A stretch of 64,000 nt of DNA from Clostridia bacterium (lineage in GTDB: Bacteria > Bacillota > Clostridia > Saccharofermentanales > Saccharofermentanaceae): contig JAEEWG010000006.1 in assembly GCA_016287245.1 (NCBI GenBank), positions 62,001 to 126,000 of the forward strand, in the 5' to 3' direction. The position numbers and the translations under genes are program-made. This document shows positions 1 to 7,610 of the stretch, one piece after another. How positions within the stretch are numbered: position 1 is the stretch's first letter; every line of letters starts with the position of its first letter. The notes under the pieces are model-generated. The model was not told where the DNA came from. It saw nothing but the letters and a program-made list of their open reading frames with translations, and made no database searches.

Positions 1-231
1 TTCCTGCTTTACGATAAGACGCACCAGATGGCGGCGGTGCACAGGGAAGAGGGGACGATGGTCACCCGCATGAAGAACATCCAGCTGCCGGTGCTTTACG
101 ACGAGAAAAATGTTTACGATAACCTCTGGAAGCCGCGCTATGAGAATATCCATATCGAGGTGCCGATGAACCAGAGATATGCCTTGAATGAGATGAGAAA
201 GAGGCTCTGGTGTGAGGTCACGGATGGATAG
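1..231 (+). CDS. C-terminal fragment of an unidentified protein
   Basis: The reading frame is open from the first base of the window to a TAG stop at 229-231, giving 76 visible residues; the real start lies upstream and outside. The residue pattern (alternating charged and aromatic residues, no membrane segment, no cysteine cluster) looks like the end of a soluble globular protein. I do not recognise the family. It converges on the MATE gene, 16 bases away, with no clear terminator between them. An internal ATG at 28 exists, but the uninterrupted upstream frame suggests it is not the start. Confidence 0.6.
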   Translation, partial: FLLYDKTHQMAAVHREEGTMVTRMKNIQLPVLYDEKNVYDNLWKPRYENIHIEVPMNQRYALNEMRKRLWCEVTDG

Positions 232-247
232 GAAAGTGCGTCCCGGA

Positions 248-1639
248 TCAGACTTCTTCCGCTTTCTCCTGCTGGGCAGAGAGCTTGCCCGAGGACAGCG
301 CATAAAGGAAATGGATCGCGAACGGAAGGCTGGTCAGGCAGCTCAGCAGATCGCTTACGGGATAGACGGCTTCGATGCCGTGGATGCCGAAGAAATAGGG
401 CAGAAGGAAGATGCAGGGGATGAAGAAAAGACCCTGACGGAGACACGAAAGGAAAGATGCCTTGAAGCGTTCGCCGGTGGACTGGAAGGTCATGTTGCAC
501 ATGACGTTCACGGTCAGAAGCGGCAGCAGGAAGGCCTCGAGGCGCAGTGCGCGGGAACAGATCGAGATGACTTCCGTGTCTTTAATGAAGAGCGGGACCA
601 GCTGCGGGGCGAAGATAAAGAGCGGGATCGCGAAAGCGAGCATGACGCAGGTGCCGAAGATCCAGGTAAAGGTGAAGGCGGTCTTCATGCGGTCCCATTT
701 CTTCGCGCCGAAATTGAAACCGAGCACCGGCTGGTAGCCCTGACCGATGCCGAGGAGCACACAGAAGATCAGCATGGTGACTTTCGAGAAGATGCCCATG
801 GCGGAAAGCGCGGCATCGCCGGCGAGACCGCCGCCCTGCTGATTTAAAAAGATCGTGGAGATGCTGGCCAGTCCCTGACGGAGAAGAGAGGGAAGACCGG
901 TGAACCAGATGTTCCCGTGGAAGGACAGATCCCGCGAGAAGTTGGAGACGCTGAGTATGGCGATGTTCTTTTTAAGAAGGACGGGGACCAGAAGCAGAAG
1001 GAAGGAGATGCACTGCGAGATCAGTGTCGCGATAGCCGCGCCGGCCACGCCCATGTCGAGGACATTGATCATGAGCGGGTCGAGGAAGATGTTGAGCACA
1101 CCTCCGAAGCCGATGCCGATCATGGAGAAGACGGCTTTGCCTTCCCATCTCCAGAGATTATTGAGAACATAGGTGCCCATCATGATCGGGGCGCCGAAGA
1201 GGATATATCTGGCGTAGGTCTTCGCGTACGGAAGCGCGGTCGGTGTGGAGCCGAGCATGTTCATGATCGGTTCAAGGAAGATAAGGCCCAGGCAAGTGAT
1301 CAGGGCACCGATGCCCAGTGCGGAAAAGAAACTCGTGGAGAGAGCTTTTCCGGCGGTATCTTTATCCTTGGCACCGAGAGAACGCGACAGGATACTGCCG
1401 GCGCCCATGCCGAGGGTAAAGCCGATCGCCTGAATAAGAGCCATGAGAGAAAAAACGACACTGACGGCACCGGACTGGCTCTTCCCGAGCTGGGAAACGA
1501 AATAGGTATCCGCCGTGTTATAGATGCCGGTCACGAGCATGCTGACTGTCGTCGGGATCGCCAGCTTCAGGATCAGCGGGCAGACCGGGGCTTCAGTCAT
1601 CTTGCGGAACTGTTTCTTGTCGGATGTCGATGCGGACAT
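248..1639 (-). CDS. MATE family multidrug/cation antiporter
   Basis: A 463-residue inner-membrane protein, the usual MATE length, with about twelve hydrophobic segments in two related halves. The N-terminal segment (ILKLAIPTTVSMLVTGIYN, then a Thr-Ala-Asp-Thr-Tyr-Phe sequence) and the later LGIGQGYQPVLGFNFGAK segment are typical of the DinF/NorM-like MATE branch, which expels organic cations or drugs in exchange for Na+ or H+. The substrate cannot be read from the sequence. The start is the ATG at 1639, with a weak AAAGG upstream. It is transcribed divergently from the shikimate kinase gene, with an extended -10 element at 1710-1718. Annotation as a MATE transporter is secure; a lipid-linked precursor flippase role is less likely but not excluded. 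Confidence 0.9.
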   Translation of the reverse strand: MSASTSDKKQFRKMTEAPVCPLILKLAIPTTVSMLVTGIYNTADTYFVSQLGKSQSGAVSVVFSLMALIQAIGFTLGMGAGSILSRSLGAKDKDTAGKALSTSFFSALGIGALITCLGLIFLEPIMNMLGSTPTALPYAKTYARYILFGAPIMMGTYVLNNLWRWEGKAVFSMIGIGFGGVLNIFLDPLMINVLDMGVAGAAIATLISQCISFLLLLVPVLLKKNIAILSVSNFSRDLSFHGNIWFTGLPSLLRQGLASISTIFLNQQGGGLAGDAALSAMGIFSKVTMLIFCVLLGIGQGYQPVLGFNFGAKKWDRMKTAFTFTWIFGTCVMLAFAIPLFIFAPQLVPLFIKDTEVISICSRALRLEAFLLPLLTVNVMCNMTFQSTGERFKASFLSCLRQGLFFIPCIFLLPYFFGIHGIEAVYPVSDLLSCLTSLPFAIHFLYALSSGKLSAQQEKAEEV

Positions 1640-1709
1640 GATGTGACGGCCTTTCTTCTGGAAAACAAATCGGGGAGATCATGGGGAAGATCTCTTCCGA
1701 ACAGAAATC

Positions 1710-1718
1710 ATTATAGCA
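1710..1718 (-). promoter_or_regulatory. Extended -10 promoter element for the MATE gene
   Basis: On the minus strand the sequence reads TGCTATAAT, a perfect extended -10 motif about 70 bases upstream of the MATE start. No good -35 box lies 17 bases further upstream, as is common for extended -10 promoters. Confidence 0.5.
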
Positions 1719-1871
1719 AAGGGCACTAATATGGGATATAAGAGAAATTGCACGAAATTTCGAGATTATTCCCGAATAGTTTCATTTTTTCTTCTGCCTT
1801 TTCGGACGGGAATTGATATACTTATAGTGTATGAATGTCGCGATGTGCAGGAACGGGAAGGAGGAGAGATT

Positions 1872-2432
1872 ATGCTTGAGAAAATGATCATCCTCATCGG
1901 TATGCCCGGGTGCGGCAAGAGCACCATCGGGCGGATCCTCGCACAGGAACTGCAGGTGCCCTTCGTGGACACGGACGAGCTGATCGCAAAGGCGGAAGGT
2001 ATGCCGCTTTCGAAGATCCAGCAGGAGAAGGGGAGAGAATATTTTCTCGCCGCGGAAGAAAACGCGCTCTTCTCCTTGGACGATTCTCCGAAGGTCGTGG
2101 CTACCGGCGGAAGCGCCGTACTCTGCCGTCACGGCATGATGTATCTGAGCTCGATCGCGACGATCATCTATCTGGAAACGGATATGAATATGCTTGTGCG
2201 CAGAATGGGCGACCCGAAGAAGAGAGGCGTCGTTCTTGCGCCGAACCAGACGATCATGGGCGTATATCGCGAAAGACGCCCGCTCTATCAGCAGTATGCG
2301 GACATCCGCATCCGCACGTATCACACGAGGCCGAAAGCCGTGGCACAGCGTGTGATCGCGGTCCTTACCGGAGAAGACGGGAAGGAAAAGGAAGGAGAAA
2401 ACGATGCCAAAGGAAACGAAAAAGACAGCTGA
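1872..2432 (+). CDS. aroK: Free-standing shikimate kinase
   Basis: This 186-residue protein would phosphorylate shikimate at the 3-hydroxyl using ATP. It has the Walker A loop GMPGCGKST at residues 9-17, the Asp-Thr-Asp segment that binds shikimate and Mg2+ (DTDE, near residue 33), the glycine pair in VVATGGSAV, a lid arginine (KKRG) and the C-terminal RERRPLY motif. The ATG at 1872 follows GGAGGAGAG; the longer upstream frame has no ribosome binding site. It is separate from the aromatic operon at 16-23 kb, which carries its own AroK domain fused to AroE, so the genome has two. Its end overlaps the ArsR gene by 29 bases, which suggests translational coupling. A related small-molecule kinase activity is possible but less likely. 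Confidence 0.85.
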   Translation: MLEKMIILIGMPGCGKSTIGRILAQELQVPFVDTDELIAKAEGMPLSKIQQEKGREYFLAAEENALFSLDDSPKVVATGGSAVLCRHGMMYLSSIATIIYLETDMNMLVRRMGDPKKRGVVLAPNQTIMGVYRERRPLYQQYADIRIRTYHTRPKAVAQRVIAVLTGEDGKEKEGENDAKGNEKDS

Positions 2433-2778
2433 GATAAAGAAGACCACTGCTTCCAGAAAGCCGGTCTCCGCGAAAGCCGCGGCGGCGAAGAAAAAGCAGG
2501 AAGAGATGCTCTACGACCTCGCGGATCTTTTCAAAGTGTTCGGAGATTCGACACGCATCCGCATCCTTTATGCCCTGATGGAAGGTTCCCTCTGTGTCAG
2601 CGATATTTCTTCTGAACTGGAGATGAACCAGTCTGCGGTTTCCCATCAGCTCAAGATCTTAAAGCAGAATAAGCTCGTGAAAAATACCCGTGCCGGGAAG
2701 GCCATCCTCTACGAACTGGCGGACGAGCATGTCAAAGCGATCCTCGAGATCGGCCAGGAACATATCGAGGAGCTGTAA
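2404..2778 (+). CDS. ArsR/SmtB-family metal-sensing repressor
   Basis: A 124-residue winged-helix regulator. After a basic, Lys/Ala-rich N-terminal stretch (residues 1-33) comes the HTH core: LADLFKVFGDSTRIRILYAL, then the recognition-helix region MNQSAVSHQLKILKQNKLV. Helix alpha-5 carries D107-x-H109, ten residues, H120-x2-E123, which matches the interdimer zinc site of SmtB (Asp, His, His, Glu). The alpha-3 cysteine pair of arsenic sensors (ELCVCDL type) is absent; here it is GSLCVSDI with a single Cys. By family knowledge it should dissociate from DNA on binding Zn2+. No metal transporter or efflux gene lies beside it; it sits between a shikimate kinase gene and mnmM in one overlapping run. 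Confidence 0.88.
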   Translation: MPKETKKTAEIKKTTASRKPVSAKAAAAKKKQEEMLYDLADLFKVFGDSTRIRILYALMEGSLCVSDISSELEMNQSAVSHQLKILKQNKLVKNTRAGKAILYELADEHVKAILEIGQEHIEEL

Positions 2779-2784
2779 GGACAC

Positions 2785-3360
2785 ATGGACAGAAGACCGT
2801 CTTTTTCCGCCCTCGACATTATCTCCAGGGTGATCACCGAACATGTAAAAGAAGGAGATCTCTGTATCGACGCGACCGCCGGCCGCGGCAACGATACGGC
2901 GATGCTCTGTGAGCTCGTGGGTGAAAACGGAAAAGTTATCGCCTTCGATATTCAGGAAGATGCCGTAGAAAGTACGAAGGAACTACTTGCTAAGAAGGGT
3001 CTTTCGGAGCGCGCGGAGGTGCATCTGCAAAGCCACAGCGAGATGAGAAAATATGCCGAAAAAGGGACCGTTTCCTGTATCACATTCAACTTCGGATGGC
3101 TCCCGAAAGGCGACCATAATATCTTTACGAAAAAAGAGACCAGCATCCCGGCAATCGAAGCGGGGCTGGAACTTCTTAAAGACGACGGCATCATGACGCT
3201 GATCCTCTATTACGGAAGGGAGACGGGCTTCGAAGAAAAGGACGCGCTCCTCGAATATCTTCCGACGATCGACAGTGCAAAGTATACGGTCGTCGAGATG
3301 CCTTTCGTCAATAGAAGCAACTGCCCGCCGATCCCGATCGTGATCTTTAAAGGGCGCTGA
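2785..3360 (+). CDS. mnmM: tRNA mnm5s2U34 methyltransferase (YtqB/MnmM family)
   Basis: A 191-residue class I SAM-dependent methyltransferase of the YtqB family. The SAM-binding motif I is CIDATAGRGNDT at about residue 31-42, followed by the acidic loop VIAFDIQ, and the family signature ITFNFGWLPKGDHNI (about residues 105-119), where Asn-Phe-Gly-Trp-Leu-Pro replaces the NPPY-type motif. B. subtilis YtqB has been shown to methylate nm5s2U34 to mnm5s2U34 in tRNAs for Lys, Glu and Gln, so that role is inferred here. It starts 6 bases after the arsR stop, so the two are probably co-transcribed; the GAGGAGCTGTAAGGA region serves as ribosome binding site. Confidence 0.85.
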   Translation: MDRRPSFSALDIISRVITEHVKEGDLCIDATAGRGNDTAMLCELVGENGKVIAFDIQEDAVESTKELLAKKGLSERAEVHLQSHSEMRKYAEKGTVSCITFNFGWLPKGDHNIFTKKETSIPAIEAGLELLKDDGIMTLILYYGRETGFEEKDALLEYLPTIDSAKYTVVEMPFVNRSNCPPIPIVIFKGR

Positions 3361-3411
3361 CGCCTGCTGACCGGCGAAGAAAAAGTGAAATCACCTGAGG
3401 AGAATGCAACT

Positions 3412-5100
3412 ATGAGCAAGCTGATCAAAGGACAGAACCCGAGTCTTAAAATGGACTTTCCGGATCCGGATGTGATCTTCGTTGATGGCTTCTATTACAT
3501 GATCTCCACCACGATGCATTTTCTTCCCGGAGGGCAGATCCTGCGCTCCTGCGACCTTATCCACTGGGAGCATGCCGCGTATGTTTTCGACCATCTGGAC
3601 AGCACGGATGCACAGAGGCTTCAAGGCGATCAGCATATCTATGGAAAAGGCATGTGGGCGGCAAGTCTTCGCTATCATAAGGGAACTTTTTACGTCGTCT
3701 TCGTCTGTAACGACACATGGAAAACATATCTTTACCGTTCGGAGAAGATCGAAGGTCCGTGGCGCAAAAGTGAGATCGAGGGATTCTATCATGACTGCTC
3801 GCTTCTTTTCGACGATGACGACCGGATCTATATCGTATATGGCAACCGTCAGATCTATCTGACCGAGCTCGATGCGGATCTTAAGGGCCCGAAGGAAGGC
3901 GGGCTTCACCGCCTGATCCTTTCCGATTCGGAAGAGACTCCGCTGGGCTACGAAGGGTCACATTTTTATAAGATCAACGGCAGATATTATCTGTTCTTCA
4001 TCCACTCTCTGAAGGAGAGATGGAGAAGAGTCGAAGCGTGTTTTTCGTCTGATTCCCCGGAAGGAGAATTCACCGGCGGAGATATTTTTAACGACGACAT
4101 GGGCTTTCGTGATTCCGGAGTTGCGCAGGGCGGCATCGTCTGCGGCGTGGACGGAAAATGGAATGCGATCCTTTTCCAGGACAGCGGAGCGGTCGGGCGC
4201 ATCCCGGTCATAGTTCCGGTGACCTGGGAAAATGACCGTCCGGTTTTCGGTGCCGATGGAAAAGCACCGCTCGAACTGACACTTCCCGTTTCCGATCAGG
4301 CGGATGACCCGGAGGCGGAAGCCGGCTATACATATGCGCCGCTCATCGATTCGGATGATTTCCGATACGGCTTTGCCTGGGGCGAAAACGCCGTGACGGG
4401 CGCGGGAGCCGGCGGGACGAGGTCGGGATCTGACGGGAATAGTGATCCGGATCGATCGGCCATCGAGTTTAAAAGAAAATATGGCACATTCGGACTTCGA
4501 AGTATCTGGCAGTTCAATCACGAGCCGGATACGGATCTGATCTTCCGCGATGAAACAGAAGGCAAGCTCTGGATCACGACAGATAAGCTGAGCCCCGATC
4601 TCAACCATGCCAGAAACACACTGACGCAGCGCATGATCTATCCATCCTGTCAGGCGGAAGTTGCTGTCGACGGATCTTTTCTCAAAGAAGGAGACCGAGC
4701 CGGACTTTGTGTTCTGCAGGGCGATCACTGCTTCGTCGGATTAGAGAGAAAAGACGGGAAACTCCTGGCCTGCATGTATTCGCAGAAAGAAGAAAGAGGC
4801 GTCTGGGATCTAAGTAAAAAACCGGCGGATCTACTGGAAGAACGGGAGATCTCCCCGGAAGGAAACGGCGGCGAAAGCACGTTCCGGTTCCGCATAGAAG
4901 TTAATTTCGAAGACGAAAAAGATGAGGCGGTCTGCTTTATCGGGGAAGACGGAAAATGGGAGAAGATCGGCGGCACACATAAGCTTCGGTTCCGGCTCGA
5001 TCACTTCACCGGCGCAAGGTTCGGACTGTTCGTCTATTCGACGGAACAGCCCGGAGGAAAAGCCGGATTCTCGGATTTCCGGATTGGAGGTAACAGCTGA
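3412..5100 (+). CDS. Glycoside hydrolase family 43 protein (beta-xylosidase/arabinofuranosidase type)
   Basis: A 562-residue protein with the five-bladed GH43 core in its first roughly 320 residues and a beta-sandwich-like C-terminal region. The likely catalytic triad is visible: base D18 in FPDPDVI, the pKa-modulating D128 in HDCSLLFDDD, and acid E181 in YEGSHFY. These cut alpha-L-arabinofuranosides or beta-xylosides by inversion; which substrate is preferred cannot be told. There is no signal peptide, so it would act in the cytoplasm on imported oligosaccharides. The ATG at 3412 is preferred over an upstream GTG at 3385 because GAGGAG at 3397-3402 is correctly spaced. Its stop overlaps the next start by one base (TGATG), which suggests coupling. 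Confidence 0.88.
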   Translation: MSKLIKGQNPSLKMDFPDPDVIFVDGFYYMISTTMHFLPGGQILRSCDLIHWEHAAYVFDHLDSTDAQRLQGDQHIYGKGMWAASLRYHKGTFYVVFVCNDTWKTYLYRSEKIEGPWRKSEIEGFYHDCSLLFDDDDRIYIVYGNRQIYLTELDADLKGPKEGGLHRLILSDSEETPLGYEGSHFYKINGRYYLFFIHSLKERWRRVEACFSSDSPEGEFTGGDIFNDDMGFRDSGVAQGGIVCGVDGKWNAILFQDSGAVGRIPVIVPVTWENDRPVFGADGKAPLELTLPVSDQADDPEAEAGYTYAPLIDSDDFRYGFAWGENAVTGAGAGGTRSGSDGNSDPDRSAIEFKRKYGTFGLRSIWQFNHEPDTDLIFRDETEGKLWITTDKLSPDLNHARNTLTQRMIYPSCQAEVAVDGSFLKEGDRAGLCVLQGDHCFVGLERKDGKLLACMYSQKEERGVWDLSKKPADLLEEREISPEGNGGESTFRFRIEVNFEDEKDEAVCFIGEDGKWEKIGGTHKLRFRLDHFTGARFGLFVYSTEQPGGKAGFSDFRIGGNS

Positions 5101-7115
5101 TGAATAATCCTCTTTTTGCCGTATTCGTGATCCTTATTCTGGGATGCCTGTGCATTATTTTCTTAAGGTTTCGTTCGCTGTTTCTGAAAGGAAAACCGTC
5201 AAAGGAAGTTCCTCCTGAAAAAAACAAAAAAGCGATCCTTCTGGCGGCGGTCCCGGTGCTGATCCTTGCCGTGCTCTGTTCGATCCGGCCGCATTTTTTC
5301 GTGGTCCCGGTCCTACATCTGATGGGATTCTGGATCCTCTTCGATATCATCTTTTTCATCGTGAATAAGATAAAGAAGACACCTTACTGGCTTTCGGCGG
5401 CGATCGCCATCCCGGTCACGGTCGTCTATATGGGAGTAGGCTTTTTCCTTGCGGTGCACGTATATAAGACCGAGTATAAAGTGGAGACAGATAAGGCGGT
5501 CGCGCCGCTTCGGATCGCACTCATTTCCGATTCGCACGTGGGTGCATTTTTCGATGGAGAAGGGTTCACCGACCGTATCGAAAAGATCGGGGAGCAGGAT
5601 CCGGATGTGCTTTTGATCTCCGGAGATTTTGTCGATGACGATACGAAGAAAAAAGACATGGTCACCTGCTGTGAAGCACTGGGAAAACTGCAGCTGAAAT
5701 ACGGCGTGTACTACGTGATGGGAAACCATGACGTGGGATCCGGCGATCAGAGAGACTTCAGTTTTGACGAGTTGATAGCTGAACTGGAAAAGAATCACGT
5801 TCATGTCCTTCTGGATGAAGTCGCGGAGATCGGGGGCGAGTACTATATCGTCGGAAGAAAAGATAAGAGTGTGGAAAGAGAGCCGATCGAAGACCTGACG
5901 GCGGATCTTGATAAGTCGAGATACATCATCGTGCTGGACCATCAGCCGGCTGACTATGCTGCGGAAAAAGAAGCGGGCTGTGATCTGGTGCTGTGCGGAC
6001 ATACACATGGCGGGCAGATGATCCCGATCGGTCCGCTGTTTCAAGTGATCGGCTCGTACGATGATCTTTATGGCAGAACGGACAAAGGCGATACGACGTT
6101 TATCGTCACTTCCGGCATCGGCGGTATCGCGGTCCCGTTTAAGACGGGAACGATCTCCGAGTACTGCCTGATCGATATCGCGCCCGATGAAAACGCAGTG
6201 GCGGAGAGAGCCCGTAAGATATCGGAACAGACGACGGAGACTACCGAGGCGGAAACGACCACCGAATCGACCACGGAAGCGACTTCGGAAACCACGCCGG
6301 AGGCAACGCTCGACCCGAATATCGATCGGACGTGTTATCCGTATGAAGAACCGGAGCTCCCTGAATTAACAGAGCAGCAGAAGCAGATCTACGACGATCT
6401 TTGCGAGAAGATAGGAAATTTCGAACCGTATTTTTATGATCGGAAAGAACTCGGATACGACTACATGGATGATCTTCTGTATGTCACGAGTCTGGTCGAG
6501 CAGAGACATCTCGAGTTCACGAACTACTTCGAGATAAGAGAGGTCCTTGACGATCAGTCTGAACTTACGGGTATGAAGCTGGAATACTGGTGCAGATGGG
6601 AAAACGGGGATCCGAGTTATGATATCAACGATGTCAAAGCAGGCATGGAGGCTTTTGATAAGAAAGTGGACGAGATCCTTTCCGGCCTCACGGACGATAT
6701 GACCGCCTACGAGAAATACTACTATCTGGCATCGCAGATCTCGCTCAATCAGGAATATGACTATACGGGATATGCCTCTGTGCAGGCCGCACCCTGGGCA
6801 GGCATCATGGGCGGCCAGTCGATCTGTGCCGGATATTCCGCGTCCATGGAGTATCTGTGCAAAAAGGCCGGCCTCTACTGCAAAACGGTATCCGGGATCG
6901 TCCGTAATGAGGGACACGCATGGAATCTTATCAAGCTTCCGGAAGGAACATACTACGTCGATGTCACCTGGGCAGATGGCACCGGCGAAGTGGGATCGTA
7001 CGGCTGGCGCCGGTATTTCGCGCTGACGCAGGAGCAGATCCTGATCGACCACGAGATCGCGGATGATACGGTGGCTACCGGACAGATAGAATTCGTGACG
7101 ATCGAAGACTCTTGA
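5100..7115 (+). CDS. Membrane metallophosphoesterase fused to a transglutaminase-like domain
   Basis: This 671-residue protein has about four N-terminal hydrophobic segments (residues 5-125), then a complete calcineurin-like phosphoesterase of the YkuE/YaeI type: D144-S-H146, GDFVDD, MGNHD, a DHQP histidine and CGHTHGG. A Thr/Glu-rich linker (about 375-410) leads to a transglutaminase-like domain with Cys576 in GGQSICAGYS, His606 in NEGHAWN and Asp621 in YYVDVTW, i.e. a full Cys-His-Asp triad. YkuE-like enzymes are bimetal phosphoesterases at the membrane; bacterial transglutaminase-like domains are mostly proteases or cross-linking enzymes. With four membrane segments the soluble part could face either side; the Ser/Thr-type linker favours outside. 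The pairing of these two domains in one chain is unusual. Confidence 0.85.
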   Translation: MNNPLFAVFVILILGCLCIIFLRFRSLFLKGKPSKEVPPEKNKKAILLAAVPVLILAVLCSIRPHFFVVPVLHLMGFWILFDIIFFIVNKIKKTPYWLSAAIAIPVTVVYMGVGFFLAVHVYKTEYKVETDKAVAPLRIALISDSHVGAFFDGEGFTDRIEKIGEQDPDVLLISGDFVDDDTKKKDMVTCCEALGKLQLKYGVYYVMGNHDVGSGDQRDFSFDELIAELEKNHVHVLLDEVAEIGGEYYIVGRKDKSVEREPIEDLTADLDKSRYIIVLDHQPADYAAEKEAGCDLVLCGHTHGGQMIPIGPLFQVIGSYDDLYGRTDKGDTTFIVTSGIGGIAVPFKTGTISEYCLIDIAPDENAVAERARKISEQTTETTEAETTTESTTEATSETTPEATLDPNIDRTCYPYEEPELPELTEQQKQIYDDLCEKIGNFEPYFYDRKELGYDYMDDLLYVTSLVEQRHLEFTNYFEIREVLDDQSELTGMKLEYWCRWENGDPSYDINDVKAGMEAFDKKVDEILSGLTDDMTAYEKYYYLASQISLNQEYDYTGYASVQAAPWAGIMGGQSICAGYSASMEYLCKKAGLYCKTVSGIVRNEGHAWNLIKLPEGTYYVDVTWADGTGEVGSYGWRRYFALTQEQILIDHEIADDTVATGQIEFVTIEDS

Positions 7116-7140
7116 CAATATTGGTTTATCCGAGTAAACT
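7112..7140 (+). promoter_or_regulatory. Promoter of the BlaI-BlaR operon
   Basis: TTGACA at 7112-7117, a 17-base spacer and TAAACT at 7135-7140. The -35 box overlaps the stop codon of the upstream gene and the -10 box lies inside operator 1. Confidence 0.7.
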
Positions 7141-7141
7141 A
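7122..7141. promoter_or_regulatory. Operator 1, imperfect palindrome (putative BlaI-type site)
   Basis: The left arm TGGTTTATC is identical to that of operator 2; the right arm is degenerate (GAGTAAACTA). It covers the spacer and -10 box of the promoter, so a bound repressor would block RNA polymerase. Confidence 0.7.
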
Positions 7142-7149
7142 CAGGCAAA

Positions 7150-7169
7150 TGGTTTATCCAGATAAACCA
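7150..7169. promoter_or_regulatory. Operator 2, perfect palindrome (putative BlaI-type site)
   Basis: TGGTTTATC and GATAAACCA form perfect 9-base arms around CA. It lies 28 bases centre-to-centre from operator 1, just downstream of the expected transcription start. Position and symmetry fit autorepression by the dimeric BlaI-like protein encoded next, as in bla and mec systems. Confidence 0.75.
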
Positions 7170-7242
7170 TTTCGCGCGAAAGAATAACGGATCGTGGATA
7201 CTTTGTTTCAGCTGAACCGCGATCAGGAACAAGGAGAATACC

Positions 7243-7605
7243 ATGCAGGATATGGAACTTGGCGCCGTTCAGATGCGCTTCGCAGATATTGTCTGGGAAC
7301 ATGAACCAATCGCATCCGGCGATCTTGTGAAGATATGTGAGAAGGAACTTTCCTGGAAGAAGCCGACGACCTATACCGTCTTAAGAAAACTCTGCGAGAA
7401 GGGACTTCTTCAGAATCAGGACGGCATCGTGACCTCGCGGATCCCGAAAGAGGAATTCTATTCCGCGCGATCGGAGCAGATCGTGGAGGACTCGTATCAG
7501 GGTTCACTGCCTGCGTTTGTGGCATCGTTTATCTCAAGGAAAAGACTGACTGCGGAAGAAGCTGAAGAGATCCAGAAGATGATCGATGCTTTTAAGAAAG
7601 GATAA
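7243..7605 (+). CDS. BlaI/MecI/CopY-family transcriptional repressor
   Basis: A 120-residue winged-helix protein typical of the family: DIVWEHEPIASGDLVKICEKELSWK (wing and support helices), then the recognition region KPTTYTVLRKLCEKGLL, with a C-terminal dimerisation helix (TAEEAEEIQKMIDAF). The sequence DGIVTSRIPKEEFYSARSEQ around residues 65-84 covers the region where BlaR1 signalling cleaves MecI/BlaI (normally at an Asn-Phe pair); a clear NF pair is not present here. AAGGAG precedes the ATG. It should bind the two palindromes upstream and repress its own operon with the M56 sensor 5 bases downstream. Confidence 0.9.
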   Translation: MQDMELGAVQMRFADIVWEHEPIASGDLVKICEKELSWKKPTTYTVLRKLCEKGLLQNQDGIVTSRIPKEEFYSARSEQIVEDSYQGSLPAFVASFISRKRLTAEEAEEIQKMIDAFKKG

Positions 7606-7610
7606 TACAC

